In this document: piece by piece, positions 37,641-49,864 of the stretch
Position numbering within the stretch: the first letter of the stretch is position 1
How the letters are laid out: the number at the start of each line of letters is the position of its first letter
Origin: Rhabdornis inornatus
Lineage: Eukaryota; Chordata; Aves; Passeriformes; Rhabdornithidae
Assembly: GCA_013397075.1 (NCBI GenBank)
Contig: VWZS01003783.1
Coordinates: forward strand, 806,185 to 870,184
Length of the DNA stretch: 64,000 bases
Reading direction: 5' to 3'
The notes under the pieces: generated by a model
The model's database searches: none
What the model was told of the DNA's origin: nothing
Seen by the model: only the letters and a program-made list of their open reading frames with translations
Translations under genes and position numbers: made by a program

Positions 37641-40600
37641 GCAAGGAGGTGGAGGTGGTTGGACTGCAGAATGTGTCTGTGTGATGTGATTCACATTCAC
37701 CTTCAGAAATCCTTTTCTTTCTTTTGGACTGTGTTCCTGATTCCTTTTATTTCTTTTGTTACCTTAATGGCAAATGTTACAGGCAACAGGAAGATTGTTT
37801 CCCCTCTACATTGTAATATATTTTCCTGTTTTGGAACATCACCAATTGTGTTGAGAACAGGAGTTTGTCTTTCTCTATCAGCTTCCTGCAGTACAAGACT
37901 TATAGATTTATATATTTCTCTCTGGACTTGGGTGCCCATCTCGCACACACACAGAGGTGATCTTAGGGCCCAATTACCAAGTGTCACAGAAATCTGTTTC
38001 TCACACTATAGATTGTAATGCTGAAGCAGAATGTGAGCAAATACTGTCCAGAACATCTCCAGTACTGACAAATGCACACTGATAAATATTGTAAACTTAT
38101 TTAATTTATTAAAAGCCAAAATTTAATATATACCAGCATTATCAAGAATAATAAATACTGAGTTAATATACATTAATATAAAGTTCAGAAATTGAGTGAT
38201 AAATAGTCTCCACCTATCACAAACCAGCTGACCTTAGCCATTCTAACAAATAAAATTTATGTGTTTCAATAATTCACAGAAGTCACCTACACTGCCTTAG
38301 ACAACATACATCTTTTATGTCTTTAATGGAGGTAAGTGTGATAAGCAGAGGACCTTCTATCATTGTCATGATGAATTTAGAGCAGTGAGAAAGTGTAGAC
38401 ATGCTCTTAATCAACTGCTTGATGCTTTTGACATATTTCAATTTGTGTTCAGTGAGTTTGACAGTTGAGATCTAGCCAAGTGTTTTCCCCAAGTAATGTG
38501 TATTTCTGCTGTTTCATACAACGACTTTTTGTATTTCGTGCCTGTATTAGTGTGGGAGAGATTCCAGCAGAGAGTTTCAGGATCCTTTAGTTCTGTGTGC
38601 AAGAAGTAAGAGGAATAAAAAGGTTGAATGACTTACCAACAGAAATAGTAGAAAGGGTCCATGTCATTGGATTGGATTCACAAGCAAAGACTAGTGCATT
38701 TTCTTCTGTCATCTTTGCTTTTCTAGCATCCAAGCTTTTTGCAGGTGAAATAAATACATTTATGATATCTAGTAAAGCCCATTCACAGCCTACATTATTT
38801 GTCTCTTTTTCAGAATAAACATCTAAATAAACATAATTTGAAGATTTCACAGGCTTTTTGAAGGTCAGTTCATGATTATAAATTGTCTTTTAATATAATC
38901 AGAGGCATGATTTGACTGTGAGCTGGTGGCCATTCTTGGCCAGATGGAAGTCCTTTCAAAGGCAGCGAGCATTTGGATGCATTCAAATACTCCAACATAC
39001 AATTTGGATGCCAAATACCCTTGACTGCAAATTTTTTGTGCCCAACATCTTGTTCCTGGGTTTCTGCTATTACAAAATAGATAACATAGATTTTGATGGG
39101 TTGCAAGATCCCTAAAAAGAGCAAAAACAAAGCAATTTGAGTAATTATCTGTCCCTATTCTTAGTTCTATACCTAAGAGTCAGCTGTACCTTTTCCTGAA
39201 ACATGTTGTTTAATGCCCCAAAATATAAAATTAAGATGCTGCTGCCTTGCTGAGAACACCAACAGGGGAAGTTATTCTGATTCATAATGTGATGATAAGA
39301 AATATAGTTAAAAAGAGGGGTTAAAAAGAGGGTAAAATGAACTTGGAACTGATAAGGAAAAAAATATAAGAAACATGTTATTTGATTATCCTATTAAACA
39401 GGTAGAAATAAATATGTGTTCAAGTAAAAACAGTGAAGTAACACTGCCATGAAAGCAGAAGAGAGAAATCAGGTTTAGGTTCTTAGTCTTTTTGATGATT
39501 GGAAGGACTAACAAAAGAGCTCATTAAGATGTAATAAGCAAGTCAATAGGGATGATAATGGCTAAAATGCTTAGAAAAAAATCACAGGACTCTATTAACA
39601 AAAATGTTTTGCTTTGTTGATTTCAGCATAATTGTAGTATAAAACTAGATTCATAGAATGCACCATCAACTAAATCACCTGAAAACCAAAAGCAGTTAAC
39701 TGTTTCCTGTCAAAGATTAAGAGGTATGCATAAGTGAAGAGATTCTGGAATTATTCTATAGGGTTGAAATAGGCCTTCAAACATTTGAAAATCTTGGTGT
39801 TTACTTCACATTATGCACCTTGCCCCGCTTTTCTGTCATTAGTTTATTTGACATTATGTTTCTTTCTATTCACTTCCTTTATCTTATTATGAATGAATGA
39901 AAGACTAATGCAACCTGAAATGCCAAGTTTTGTGACATGTAAACTAATTAATTATTACTAGTAACAAACAATTCCTTCCACAAGTGTGTATACCAGCATC
40001 ACCAGGGACAGACTATCTTCTCTCTTTTACTCTAGGTAGATAAGTAAATTGCTCAAAGTCCTCTGTAAACATGAAGGAGACATCCTACTGAGTCTTTAGG
40101 AGGCTTATGAAAATTCTATATCCAAATAACCTGGATCCCAGTTTGATTCTGGCCTGTAATTTCCTATGCTTTACTTCAACTATTACAGATCCCATCACAG
40201 GATTAACTCAATCTGTGTTTATATGTGTGATAGCAAAAAGATTAATAGCAGAGGACTCTCTTGCTGCTTATCAGTCTTTCCAGAGTGCAGGCAGAAAAAA
40301 AAACCCCTCTTATAACCCTAAATTAGTACCTCGAATATCCAAAATGTAGATATTACCCATAATAATGAACACTTATCTGATTAAAATAACTCAGAAAAAA
40401 GATTAAAATAAGGGATTTGTAAAACATGTAGACAATCCTATATATTAAATTTTATTACAGAGTAAAAGTAAATTTGAGAGTTTTAGTGTTGATGTTTTCA
40501 TTTTTTCATTTTAATATGTTTTCTCTAAGTCCATTTAAGGTCAATCCATTTCTGATGGTCTATTAAAAAAAAAAAAAAAGAGGAAGCAGGGAGGCCTAGG

Positions 40601-41121
40601 TGAAAAAGTGGTGGCTCAGAGGCTTTTTTCTGTATCCATAGTCCAAGATGAATTTAAATTACTCATTTAGAAGTAAAGGTTTTGAGTCAGGCTGATCAAA
40701 CACAGGGTTTTCTGATTTATTTTTAGTTCAGCATTTGTAGGGCTTAATTGTTAGACATTTCTGAAGAAAGTGAAGTGTGTGGTTCTGTACTCATGTCATT
40801 ATGGCTAGTAACTGTAGCACTGCACATAGCAAGATGTACCTTCCTTTTTCCATTCTTAGGAGAAAAAAAAAAACACCAAAAAGATATGGCCAAAGTTTGA
40901 ACCACAGTGTTGTGGAATAGCTGCCACATACTAAATTTGCTCCTAAAAATCAATGAAATTCCATTTTAGAATAGTAATGGGGAAAATAAATTGTTTTTCC
41001 CTGCTCAGTCATTATTTTAAATAACTAATTCAGTTACTGTACTTCAGAGTGAAAATTTAAATCTGGCTTATGAATGGTTGCATGCAAAAAACTGTATAAA
41101 TGTGGCTAGGTTGAAAGACTT

Positions 41122-41189
41122 TAAATCTCATATTGCTCAAAATTGAACAAGCCTCTAAATCTCATATTGCTCAAAAATGAACATACTGA
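41122..41189. repeat. Two-copy 34-bp tandem duplication
   Basis: TAAATCTCATATTGCTCAAA starts at 41122 and again at 41156. The first 28 bases of the two copies differ at about one position and the tails diverge. It lies about 70 bases upstream of the LTR at 41261 but is not part of it as far as I can tell. Confidence 0.92.
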
Positions 41190-41712
41190 GTGCAGAATTC
41201 ATCCTTCTAGATCTTCACTTGACTGCCCCTGTACTCCTGCATAGTCTGGTCTCTAGTGGCTGTAAGGGGTTGACCCTGGGTGGTGATTTGTGCCCATTGA
41301 AGGCACTCTATTCCTCTCCTCCTCTGATGGACAGCAGGGAGAAAATACAATAGAAGGCTCGTGGGCCAGTAGAAGGACAGGGAGAGATCACTTATCAATT
41401 GCCATCAAGGACAAAAGAGATTGACTTGGGGAAAATGAATTAATTCAGCTAATCAAATAAGAGTAGGATAATGAGAAATAAAACCAAATCTTAAAAGTCT
41501 TCCCTGCAAAAAAACCACCTCCCTTCCTGGGCTTTACTTTCCATTTTCTCTTGCTCATCCCCATCAATGTCACAAGAGGACAGGGAATGGGGGCTGCAGT
41601 CAGTTCTTCACATGGTGTCTCTGCCACTCCTTCCTCCTCAGTGGGAAGACTCCTCACACTCTATCCCTACAGAGTGGGGTTCCTGCCGTGGGAGACAGTG
41701 CTCCATGAACAT

Positions 41713-41830
41713 CTCCAAGGTGAGTCCCTCCCACAGGCTGCAGTTCTTCACAAACTGCTCCAGCATGGGTCCCTTCCCACAGGGTGCAGTCCCTCAGGAA
41801 CAGACTGCTTCACTGTGAGTCCCCCACAGA
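41713..41830. repeat. Degenerate ~45-51 bp repeats inside the LTR
   Basis: Blocks of the form CTCCARSRTGRGTCCCYYCC followed by CACAGGSTGCAGT start at 41713, 41758 and about 41808. They form an older, looser array upstream of the tight 39-bp array in the same LTR. Confidence 0.65.
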
Positions 41831-41957
41831 GTCACAAATCCTCACAGCAAACCTGCTCCATGTGCACTCTTTTCCATGGGTCCACAGGTTCTACCAGGAT
41901 GGGTTTCTGCAGGGTCGCAGCCTCCTCTGGGCATCCACCTGCCCTTGGGTCTGTCTC

Positions 41958-42113
41958 CTCCAGGGGCTGCAGGTGGATCTGTGCCCCACCACGGAGCTCC
42001 AGGGGCTGCAGGTGGATCTCTGCTCCACCACAGCGCTCCAGGGGCTGCAGGTGGATCTGTGCCCCACCACGGAGCTCCAGGGGCTGCAGGGGCACGGCTG
42101 CCTCACCAGGCTC
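41958..42113. repeat. 39-bp minisatellite, about four units
   Basis: Units start at 41958, 41997, 42036 and 42075, each with CTCCAGGGGCTGCAGGTGGA or a close variant. Units 1 and 3 are identical, unit 2 differs at a few positions, and unit 4 is diverged in its second half. Because 39 is a multiple of three, all frames on both strands stay open and translate into 13-residue repeats (GCRWICAPP in one frame). This explains the longest open frames of the window without any gene. Confidence 0.95.
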
Positions 42114-42446
42114 TGCACGGGGGCTGTAGGGGAATCTTAGTTCTGGCACTTTGGAACATTTCCTCCTCCCTCCTTCTTCCCTGTGTTTGGTGTCTGCAGT
42201 TTTGTTTCTATCACATATTCCCGGTCCTATTTCCAGGTGCGAATGCTCAGGATTTTTCCCCCTCTCTTAAATCTGCCTTCCCAGAGGTGCTACCACTGTT
42301 GTTGATGGGCTTGGCCAGTGGCTGCTCTGTCTTGGAACCAGCTGGAATTGGCCCTGTTGGACATGGGGGAGGCTCCTAGAAGCTTCTCGCAGAGTCACTC
42401 ATGCAGCCACCTGCTACCAAAAATCTTGCTATGGAAAACCAATACA

Positions 42447-45400
42447 CAGGCCTTGAGCAAGAGAGAAAGACAAAACAAAATCCTGGTCAGAGCGAGGATG
42501 ACTGGGTTTTCAGAAAGCTTATCAGAGACTTTTATGAGCCTTTTTCTTTCAAGAACCAAACTGACTTTTTATTCCAACTGACTTTTTCCTGTTGTCCACC
42601 TAAATCTCCTCCCATCACCTTTTTCTAATTCCTTCAGACCCACTTCCATTCAACAGTTCTTCCTAAATTCCTATTTCTTCCTCTGAAGTTTAATTAGTGC
42701 TTGGATAGTCTCACCCACAGCATTTCTTTCCATTAACTAACACAGTTTGCAGAGTGCCTACTCTGTTCGAAAAAATAGCTAAGCAAATATTTAGGGTTTT
42801 ATTGTCTAAACTGAAATCTTTTGGGGAAAGAAACTGTTATATTACAAAGTATATAAACAAGAGGACAAAAAATTATGATGTAAAAGGAAAACAGAGGTTG
42901 TAGAGAAATAATGGCAACTCTAAGAATGTCAAAACAAGCCTTCTTATATTGTCTTATGTGCCTTTTTGGGTACTTACCAATTCTTTCTGATTGCATATTT
43001 CCCTATAGACATGCGCTTTTTTTAAATTTTTTTCAGTTTCAGGACTTAAGTACTGAAACAAGGCTGCATAAAGAACAGTTGGTTTAGTAATATTTTCTTA
43101 AAGAGATAAGTTAAAAATTAGGCATCTCTGTCTCTTCCATGCATTTGCCATTAAATATTCAAATATTTAGATCCTTTGCAGTGTTGTTACCCTTTTAGCT
43201 CTACTGGCCATGCCTTTATTAATGTTTATAGAACTGTAGCTACTGATGACCTGTACCAGTTCTTTAAGGTCTATATTAATAATATTTTCAGAATACATAA
43301 TAAAAATACAATAGAATAGGCACAAACTTAAACACATACTACAATTGACCTAATTTTAGGTAGCTGCCAATGCTATTAATAGGGCTATTTGTTTTAATGT
43401 ACCTACTAATAGTTAAGCTGCTATTAAAAAAAAAAAGATTAATGGTAACTGTGTAATTTACTATGACAAATCAATGCAGAAGTATTAATTATTAGAATGC
43501 TACTTTTATTCATACATATGAAATAAAAATTATATTAGAGTATTAGAGCTAGCAAAAAGCACAACCCCACACTTAGAGTATCTTATGTGAAATCCCATCA
43601 TCTGAGTGAATTTCTCTATGAAATAATACATTTGTTTTCAACTGTTTCAACAGATTTTATTTATTTCAGTTTACTACTTGTTTCTTGTAGGGTATTTCTT
43701 CTGTTGAAGTGACTAAACTAAAATACATTGTTTGCCAGGAGTTGTCTTTTTTTTGGATTAGACATTCATAAAGCATATTGAGAAATACATTCTAATCTTT
43801 TCCTTAATCCTAATCTTTTCAATAAATTTTAAAGAAGTTAAATTGTTTTCAAAATCACTTTTTTAAAGGAAAAATGTATTCTACATTTTGCTCTATCTGT
43901 GGAAGAAAAGGAAAATCTTTACCTAAACAAAAATTTCTCTGAATGTTTCATTTTAATAGAGAAAGTAATTTTCCTTTGAATTTTTTTTAATAATAAGCAT
44001 TTCGACAAGAGCTGGTCCTGAAGGGTATTACAGGAGAGAATCTTCTGATGCTGCTCTCTGAGGTTCATTTGTTACAGAAAATCAACCCAGAGAGTCTTGC
44101 TCTCCACAATGTGAACCTTAAACATTTAATCCATTGTAATAATATAACAAGAAATTAGGACCATAGGCACTAGCTCTCTACATTCGTGATGAGCTTCTGC
44201 TATTACACACTAGCTTCATAAATTATCTGTTGGCTCTAAGCCACATTCAGCCTCCACTTGATGGTCTGGTCTCTAAATTGCCAGAGGATCTGAAATACAG
44301 GAGGATTCAGCAAGCTGTATTCTGTTATCATCCCAGCAGCTGAAGTCTGGCACAGCAGCATGACATTAGATTGGTAGATTGCCACCTAATAAATTAATAT
44401 CATAGATAATAGGATTTAATTGCTTGAGTCTCTCCTTTCTGTAGCATCAGCTAACCTGATGAGTAGCTTACATTTTTGCTGACACAGTCAGCAGTTCTGT
44501 TGGCCTTTACAGTAGTAATATCACTTTTTGGCCAGATCTGGAGAAAGTCTTTAAGGATTTACCTAACTTTTGTATTACTGGCTCAGCTACCTATATAGAC
44601 CTTGTTCAGGCTCCATTTTCTACACATCCATTCCTTACATGGGAAAATTGCTCCTAATTAATCATCAATAGGAGAAGAAGAGAGAGAAACTATTTTTGGA
44701 TGACCATAATTTGGGAGACCAGTAGCACTCTGGCTGGTCCAAATCCCTGAAAAAAATGTGCTGGGATCAAAAGGCATCCCTTTTTACAAAATTTATAACA
44801 GACTCTGAAACTCCCTATTTTGATACTACTGTGTAGACACTTCTTATTTCACACTCTAAAAGGAATTACTTATATTTTTGAGACTGGGCTTTGTAACTTA
44901 GGAAGCAGGCTATTTTCACCTTCTTCCCCACCCTATCTTCTCATGTCACATAAACATTGACACATCTATATTTTGATTACTCCACCAGTAACATTAGAAA
45001 GAAGTTGCACATACTGTATGTAATCCTTCCTCTCTGCTATTGGGAGGCAATAGCTTTGCAGTTGAGGCACAACAGGCATTGTAACTGCATCAGATTATCA
45101 GTCACTGATCATAAAAATGTACCAGAAAAAAATTTGGGAGTGGAATAATGTAATAAAAAGGGATATGGGTGAGTAGAGGAACATCTCTAAAAAACAAAAA
45201 GGGAGTCAGGTTTGTGGTGATGCAACTTCTCCAGGTCTGTCTGTCAAGGGCAGAAGTAATTTTGTCCAGCTTAATAGGACAAGGATTTTTGGTAGCAATC
45301 CTATGGTTATCATATTGGTTATATCTACTAGAGGTTTCTATCGTGAAGGATTTGTTTCTTAGATCTCAGGTTGTTTTTTTTAAATGTGGGTTTGTAGCAG

Positions 45401-47050
45401 AATTAGAAAGGAAAAATGATGAAAATGAAATATGTAATCTCATCCAATGTCTAAAGCAGATAATGTGTATTTCCCAAATAAGGAGAAAACCCTGGGCACT
45501 AATTTTGAATTACTGAGACAGAAAGATTATTCCAGCTTTTGATGACTGGAAAAATCACCTGAGTCCAGAGTCTTGTTGAAGAAATATTCCTTCTATAAGT
45601 TCTGTTTGCCTACCCAGCCAGTAAAAGTCAGGAACCTAGATAAGGAAAAATCCTTACACATATTTTTGAAAAGAGGCTTCTGTTTTCAGTTATGTTCACA
45701 AGCAGCAACAAGATAACCTCTCACTTCTGCTGCTTACTTGGGAATGTTCACATTTGACATTGTGCTATTAGCCACAGAAGTTTGGCTGTCAAGTATAGTA
45801 CACCAGGCATTTTCTGGTCCTAGTGTGGAAAGAGTTTTTTTAGAAAACAGCATTTTTGTCCCTCCTTGCCATATTTCAGACCCAACTCAGCACTTTTGCT
45901 CCAGCTGCACTCCTTTTCTGCCCTGCTCTTCATACATGGAGCACAGAAATCTTAATTTGTGGTGGTATTGCTAGCTATTCAGATGGTAGATGCACCACAC
46001 ACTGTCTTTCCACGGGGAATTGAGATTCATCTCAGATTAGTGAGTTTTGTTCAGAGTGAAATCTGCAATGAAGCCAATTTCTAGTTAGGTCTTAAGCTAA
46101 TTCCTTCAAGATGTGGGTATGTTCTGTTAATCTGGAATATCTTCCATTTTAGCCCCATGTTACAGGCAGTAAATCTTTGTTTCAGCAACATCACATGGTA
46201 TAAATATAATCTCCTGATTTACTCCAGATAAGAGATATAAATGATTAGAAGGTTTTCTGCTTTCTTTTTCAGAGTTCTTGTACTTACAGGTTTTGGGGGC
46301 TGTTTTTCTTTTTTGCCTTTGTAAAACTTCTTTTTATGAATTTTTACTTCTTTACTGCTACTGTTCAAAACATTGTAAGGAGTTGTAGAAACATCTCTTC
46401 TACTAAAATTATTTTGCATCATTTACATGAAAAGTTAAACTTTCACAAGTACTGTACCAGTAGTGTGTTGGCTGAGGTAGTGCTGATCTTAATACTGAGA
46501 TCAAATATTGGGAACTGGGCTCTGAGTCCTTGATAACTATTTTTTTATATATCAATATTTATCATAATTATTTCTGTTGTCTGGTTATCATTTCCTTAAC
46601 TGAGTAAAGAATTATACCAATATCTTTAAGTAGTTACTACTGACATGCAGCCTTGAAGGCAGGATTTGTTAAAACTGCTTAAGATAATGAGAAAATAATT
46701 TTCCACCTCCCTGAGCTTCAGTTATCTCATTTGAAAACATGGATATAATAATTCATCTTTTGAAAGTCACTGCAGTGCTATGTAAGATTTAGTCAATAGA
46801 TTTTGTAATTTTGGAAGAACGAAAAGTATATAATGGAAAGGTATAAACAAAACACTTCAGATATTATTATTCATTTATATATATGTATGTAACTTGCATT
46901 ACACCTTTATTAGCTAGACATTTGTGTGTTCTTCCATGAGCTGTACAAAACACTGGGACTAAAAGTCTACAGGGAACAGATAAGTACTGAAAAACTTCAA
47001 AATAGTACAGAATGATGCAGGAAATCTGTAGAAAACTCATGTATGTTTAG
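42447..47050. other. Unique non-coding DNA
   Basis: No transposon is recognised. The region at about 44170-44560 has more even composition than its flanks and may contain conserved non-coding sequence. The 115-codon frame at 45169-45516 starts at GTG and shows a hydrophobic stretch but no recognised family and no splice context. Confidence 0.5.
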
Positions 47051-47074
47051 ATATATATATATATATATATATAT
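47051..47074. repeat. (AT)n microsatellite
   Basis: Twelve uninterrupted AT dinucleotides. It sits 25 bases before an assembly gap. Confidence 0.97.
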
Positions 47075-47099
47075 GAACATTTGTTTGAATCAATAGCAA

Positions 47100-47111
47100 N
47101 NNNNNNNNNNN
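47100..47111. other. Assembly gap (12 N)
   Basis: Twelve unresolved bases. The true missing length is unknown. The nearby AT microsatellite may have caused the break. Confidence 0.99.
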
Positions 47112-48764
47112 AAAGTTCTACATATCACAGCTGGAGTTTTTTTGTGACAAAGCAATATTATAATAAAACAACTTCATAAGGAGGGCTAGAAATGGTAGGA
47201 GAGAAACACTCCAGCAGTGTACAGAAATATGAGTGCACTGACATGCTCCATAAGCTCTTCCCTCCTTTTTTGGGCTTAACCTGATCTGCTGTGGTGAAAC
47301 TGTGCAACATGGGTTGGGTAACTATAAAACATAATCTTGGAGAAATCTGTGAGAAGTATCCTCAGGGGTTTCCCCCATTACCCATTTCAACAATCACATC
47401 TTAACCTCTCCTTCGCTTGCAGAACAGTGAATTCTTGCTGCTCTTGACACTTCAGGAAAAAACAAATGAAGAAATTAATTTGTTTTCTACTCTAGGATGT
47501 GTAGCAATGGTTTAATGACCAGCTCTCAAAGAGGGGGTTATGGTCTCCATCTCTGGCTATGTTCTAGTAAAGACATTTTTAAAGTATCCAGATCTTCAGA
47601 TGTTTTCATACTGGATTTATACATTCAGGCAATCTATTTCTATTACAATGTATCAAAATTTCTCCATGACTATAATCTCTACATAAACACATTTCCAGGG
47701 ATTTCTGCTAATCTGAGGTGTTGAAATATCACCAAGTGATAAATTCAGGATTCTGAGTTACATGGAAAATGATGTTCAGAATTTCTTTCTTTAATCAAAG
47801 ATTGGATAGTGAAATTTCAACTGAAGTTAGAATTTTATTTTTTTTAAGTAACCTAATTTATTTGGTTCCATTTTTTAATAGGAATGTAATGTTTTCAGTG
47901 TTCATAAAAGCAAAAACTGTATTGAAATTATTACAGCTGGGATTCTAAAATGCTTTGGCATGGAAAGTAAAGTGGCTAATTGTTTTCTGCTACATTTAAA
48001 ATTGCTCAAATTATTTAGGTCAAAAATATTTCCAAATATCAAGGAGTTCTTTCATTTCTCAGCTGTCTGCCTGAGCCTTCTTTCACTAGGCTGTTTTTAA
48101 GCTAGCAAATATGAGAGCCTCAAAGATAAGGAAAATAAACCCCAAACACAAAAACATAAATACTATTTTAATGATATGGGAAAATATATTTGATGTATTT
48201 ATGAACAAAATGTGATGTTCTTCCTTAACTGTAATTTTTCCAAATTACAAAACAACAGCATTGAGAACAAAGACATATGAAAGAACACATGGACCTGAAT
48301 TTCCAGCTGTTGCAAAGTTTCACATATTGATATATGTGGCTTATGTTATATAATTGAGAAAAACAGCAGCTATGTGTTAAAAAAAAAACCTATTTGCAAC
48401 TGAACCTTCTCATATCTCAGGAATACAAATTTGAATTTGAATTCTTTTAAGTGTAATGGATGCTGGAGAGTATGTCTGTTGAAGATATAAGTGTTGTGTT
48501 TAAGGTAAAACACAAGAAATTTGCAAATGGAAAACAGTTGTAGCTGCAGAATATGAATTTACTAATTTGAAAGTTCAGTACTTTGGTTTCATGGGTAATA
48601 GTTTAAAATGGGAACATACTCACAGACTAGAAAAATCATAAAGAGAAGATAAATCCCTTATTAACTTTCTTTTCTAATAAAGTAGGACAGTTTGAAGGTC
48701 TTTTCTTAGTGAAGTATCACTGTAAAACTTAAATAGACTTTGTCTCTACTGCAGACTGCTGATC
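47112..48764. other. Unique non-coding DNA
   Basis: AT-rich sequence with no repeat or gene recognised. The 75-codon frame at 47497-47724 has no recognisable similarity. Confidence 0.55.
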
Positions 48765-49082
48765 AGAGCTAGGGCAGCTCTCAGGTCAGACTCCTTTTAT
48801 CAGGGCTTTACTTGGTTGGGGCTTGAAAACCTCCAAGGAGCTAACTTCTCTGGGTAACCTCTCCCACTGCCTGGCTGTCCCTGTGAGGAAAAGGCATGCC
48901 TTGTATCTGAAGTGAATCCCCTGTGCTTTGGTTTCTTCTCTCCTTGCTTAAACTCCTGCAAAGAGCCTCAATGACCTTCCTATAAGTGTTGGAGGACAGT
49001 GGTGTGGCTCCCTGAAGCCATCCCTTCCTCCAGGCAGAACAAGTCCTATTTTCTCAGCCTCTCCTAGAAGGGTGTTCCAGCC
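48765..49082 (-). mobile_element. CR1 LINE fragment
   Basis: Plus-strand text follows the CR1 3' region in reverse: 'gcttgaaaacctccaaggag', 'ctctgggtaacctctcccac', 'tgcctggctgtccctgtgag', 'ccctgaagccatcccttcct' and 'ctcagcctctcctagaaggg', ending at 'tgttccagcccc'. The terminal octamers are absent, so the copy lacks its extreme 3' end. It runs directly into the LTR-like segment that follows. Confidence 0.85.
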
Positions 49083-49864
49083 CCAAGGATTGACCTTGGT
49101 TGGATGCCAGATGCCCACTCCTGCTACTGTCTCACTCCCTTTCCTCAACAGGAGGAAATATGACTAAAAAAATTGCAGACTGAGATATAGACATGATGAT
49201 CATTTGCCAATTACCATCACAGACAAAACAAATTTGCCTCGAAAATAAATTTGTCACTAATTAATTAGATTTGGACCATGAGAAACAAAGACAAAATTGA
49301 AAACTCACCTTCCCCTCACTCCCCTTTTCACCCAGGAAACTTCACTGCTCTCCCCACTCCTCTACCTTGTCAGTCCTGAACAACACAGGGATGGTGGGAT
49401 TGGGGTATTATGTTCAACCCATAACTGTACGTCCTTACATTTGCTCCCTGCTCCAGCATGGGTTATCTCCATGGGCTGCAGTTCTTCAGGATGATCCTGC
49501 TCCAATTCGGACTCCCATATGAGCTGCAGAGAAGTAACTGCTCCACCTTGTTCTCCATGGGCTGTAGGAGCTGTCCCAGTACTTGAGTATTTATTTCACT
49601 TTCTTTGAACCATGTACTCACAGGGCTATTTCTCACTTTCTTTCCCCACACTCCTCACTGCCTGTTCCGTTTTCAGTCTTCCTTAAATAGGTTTTCCCAG
49701 AGCTGCCAGCAGTTTGGCTGATGGGTGCAGTGGGTTCTATCTGGTGTCAACTGGAACCGGCTGTGTCCAGCATGAAGTGGCCACTGGCATCTCCTCACCA
49801 GGGTCACCCTGCAGTGCCCTCATTGCCAGCATTGAGACATGAGTGGACACAGACACCACGTACA
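49083..49864. mobile_element. Old degraded relative of the 41-kb LTR
   Basis: It shares block order with the LTR at 41261-42446: 'ggattgaccttggttgg' near the start, 'tttgccaattaccatcacag', 'atgagaaacaaagacaaaa', 'gctccagcatgggttatctcc', 'atgggctgcagttcttcagg', then 'agagctgccagcagtttggc', 'gaaccggctgtgtccagcat' and an end near ACGTACA. It is diverged, with deletions in the tandem-array part, where no regular 39-bp units remain. Orientation relative to the plus strand is the same as the younger copy. The 5' edge abuts a CR1 fragment. Boundaries are approximate. Confidence 0.7.

Larger units (their letters stand above)
31691..41260. other. Non-coding DNA with simple repeats
   Basis: The stretch holds G/T-rich and A/T-rich low-complexity tracts (32829-32909, 35294-35400), a poly-A run at about 40565-40579 and two 34-bp-period duplications (37441-37495 and 41122-41189). 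Frames at 36439-36720, 37269-37544 and 37659-38018 (119 codons) match no known protein. No LINE or LTR is recognised. Confidence 0.55.
41261..42446. mobile_element. Solo LTR of an avian endogenous retrovirus, with internal tandem arrays
   Basis: The segment starts TGTAAGGGGTTGACCCTGGG and ends CCAATACA, giving the TG...CA ends of an LTR. In between it follows a family I recall as abundant in songbird genomes: 'agagatcact', 'aatgagaaataaaacc', 'tcagttcttcacatggtgtctctgcc', a GC-rich tandem array, 'gctgatgggcttggcc'-like text and 'ggacatgggggaggctcc'. An AATAAA lies at 41477-41482 on the plus strand, but I believe the sense strand of the family may be minus, so orientation is left open. No retroviral gag or pol sequence flanks it, which supports a solo LTR. 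I see no clear target-site duplication. The 192-, 118-, 167- and 105-codon frames here are products of the array. The exact family name is not assigned. Confidence 0.8.

Noticed and set aside
37659..38018. 119-codon plus frame overlapping a 94-codon minus frame
   Set aside because: Both strands are open, no similarity is recognised, and the length is within chance for 64 kb.
38587..38850. Possible minus-strand exon with a GTAAG donor after ACTATTTCTGTTG
   Set aside because: No convincing acceptor with a polypyrimidine tract lies upstream in frame, and the peptide is not recognised. One GTAAG is expected often by chance.
41551..42129. 192-codon open frame with 13-residue repeats, and overlapping frames of 118, 167, 105 and 75 codons
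   Set aside because: All are created by the stop-free 39-bp array inside an LTR. Frames are open on both strands and none has protein similarity.
45169..45516. 115-codon frame with a hydrophobic stretch
   Set aside because: Starts at GTG, has no family similarity, no splice or promoter context, and AT-rich codon use like the flanks.
47051..47111. AT array plus N run as a fragile site or origin
   Set aside because: Twelve AT units and a small gap are ordinary assembly features; nothing else supports a special role.
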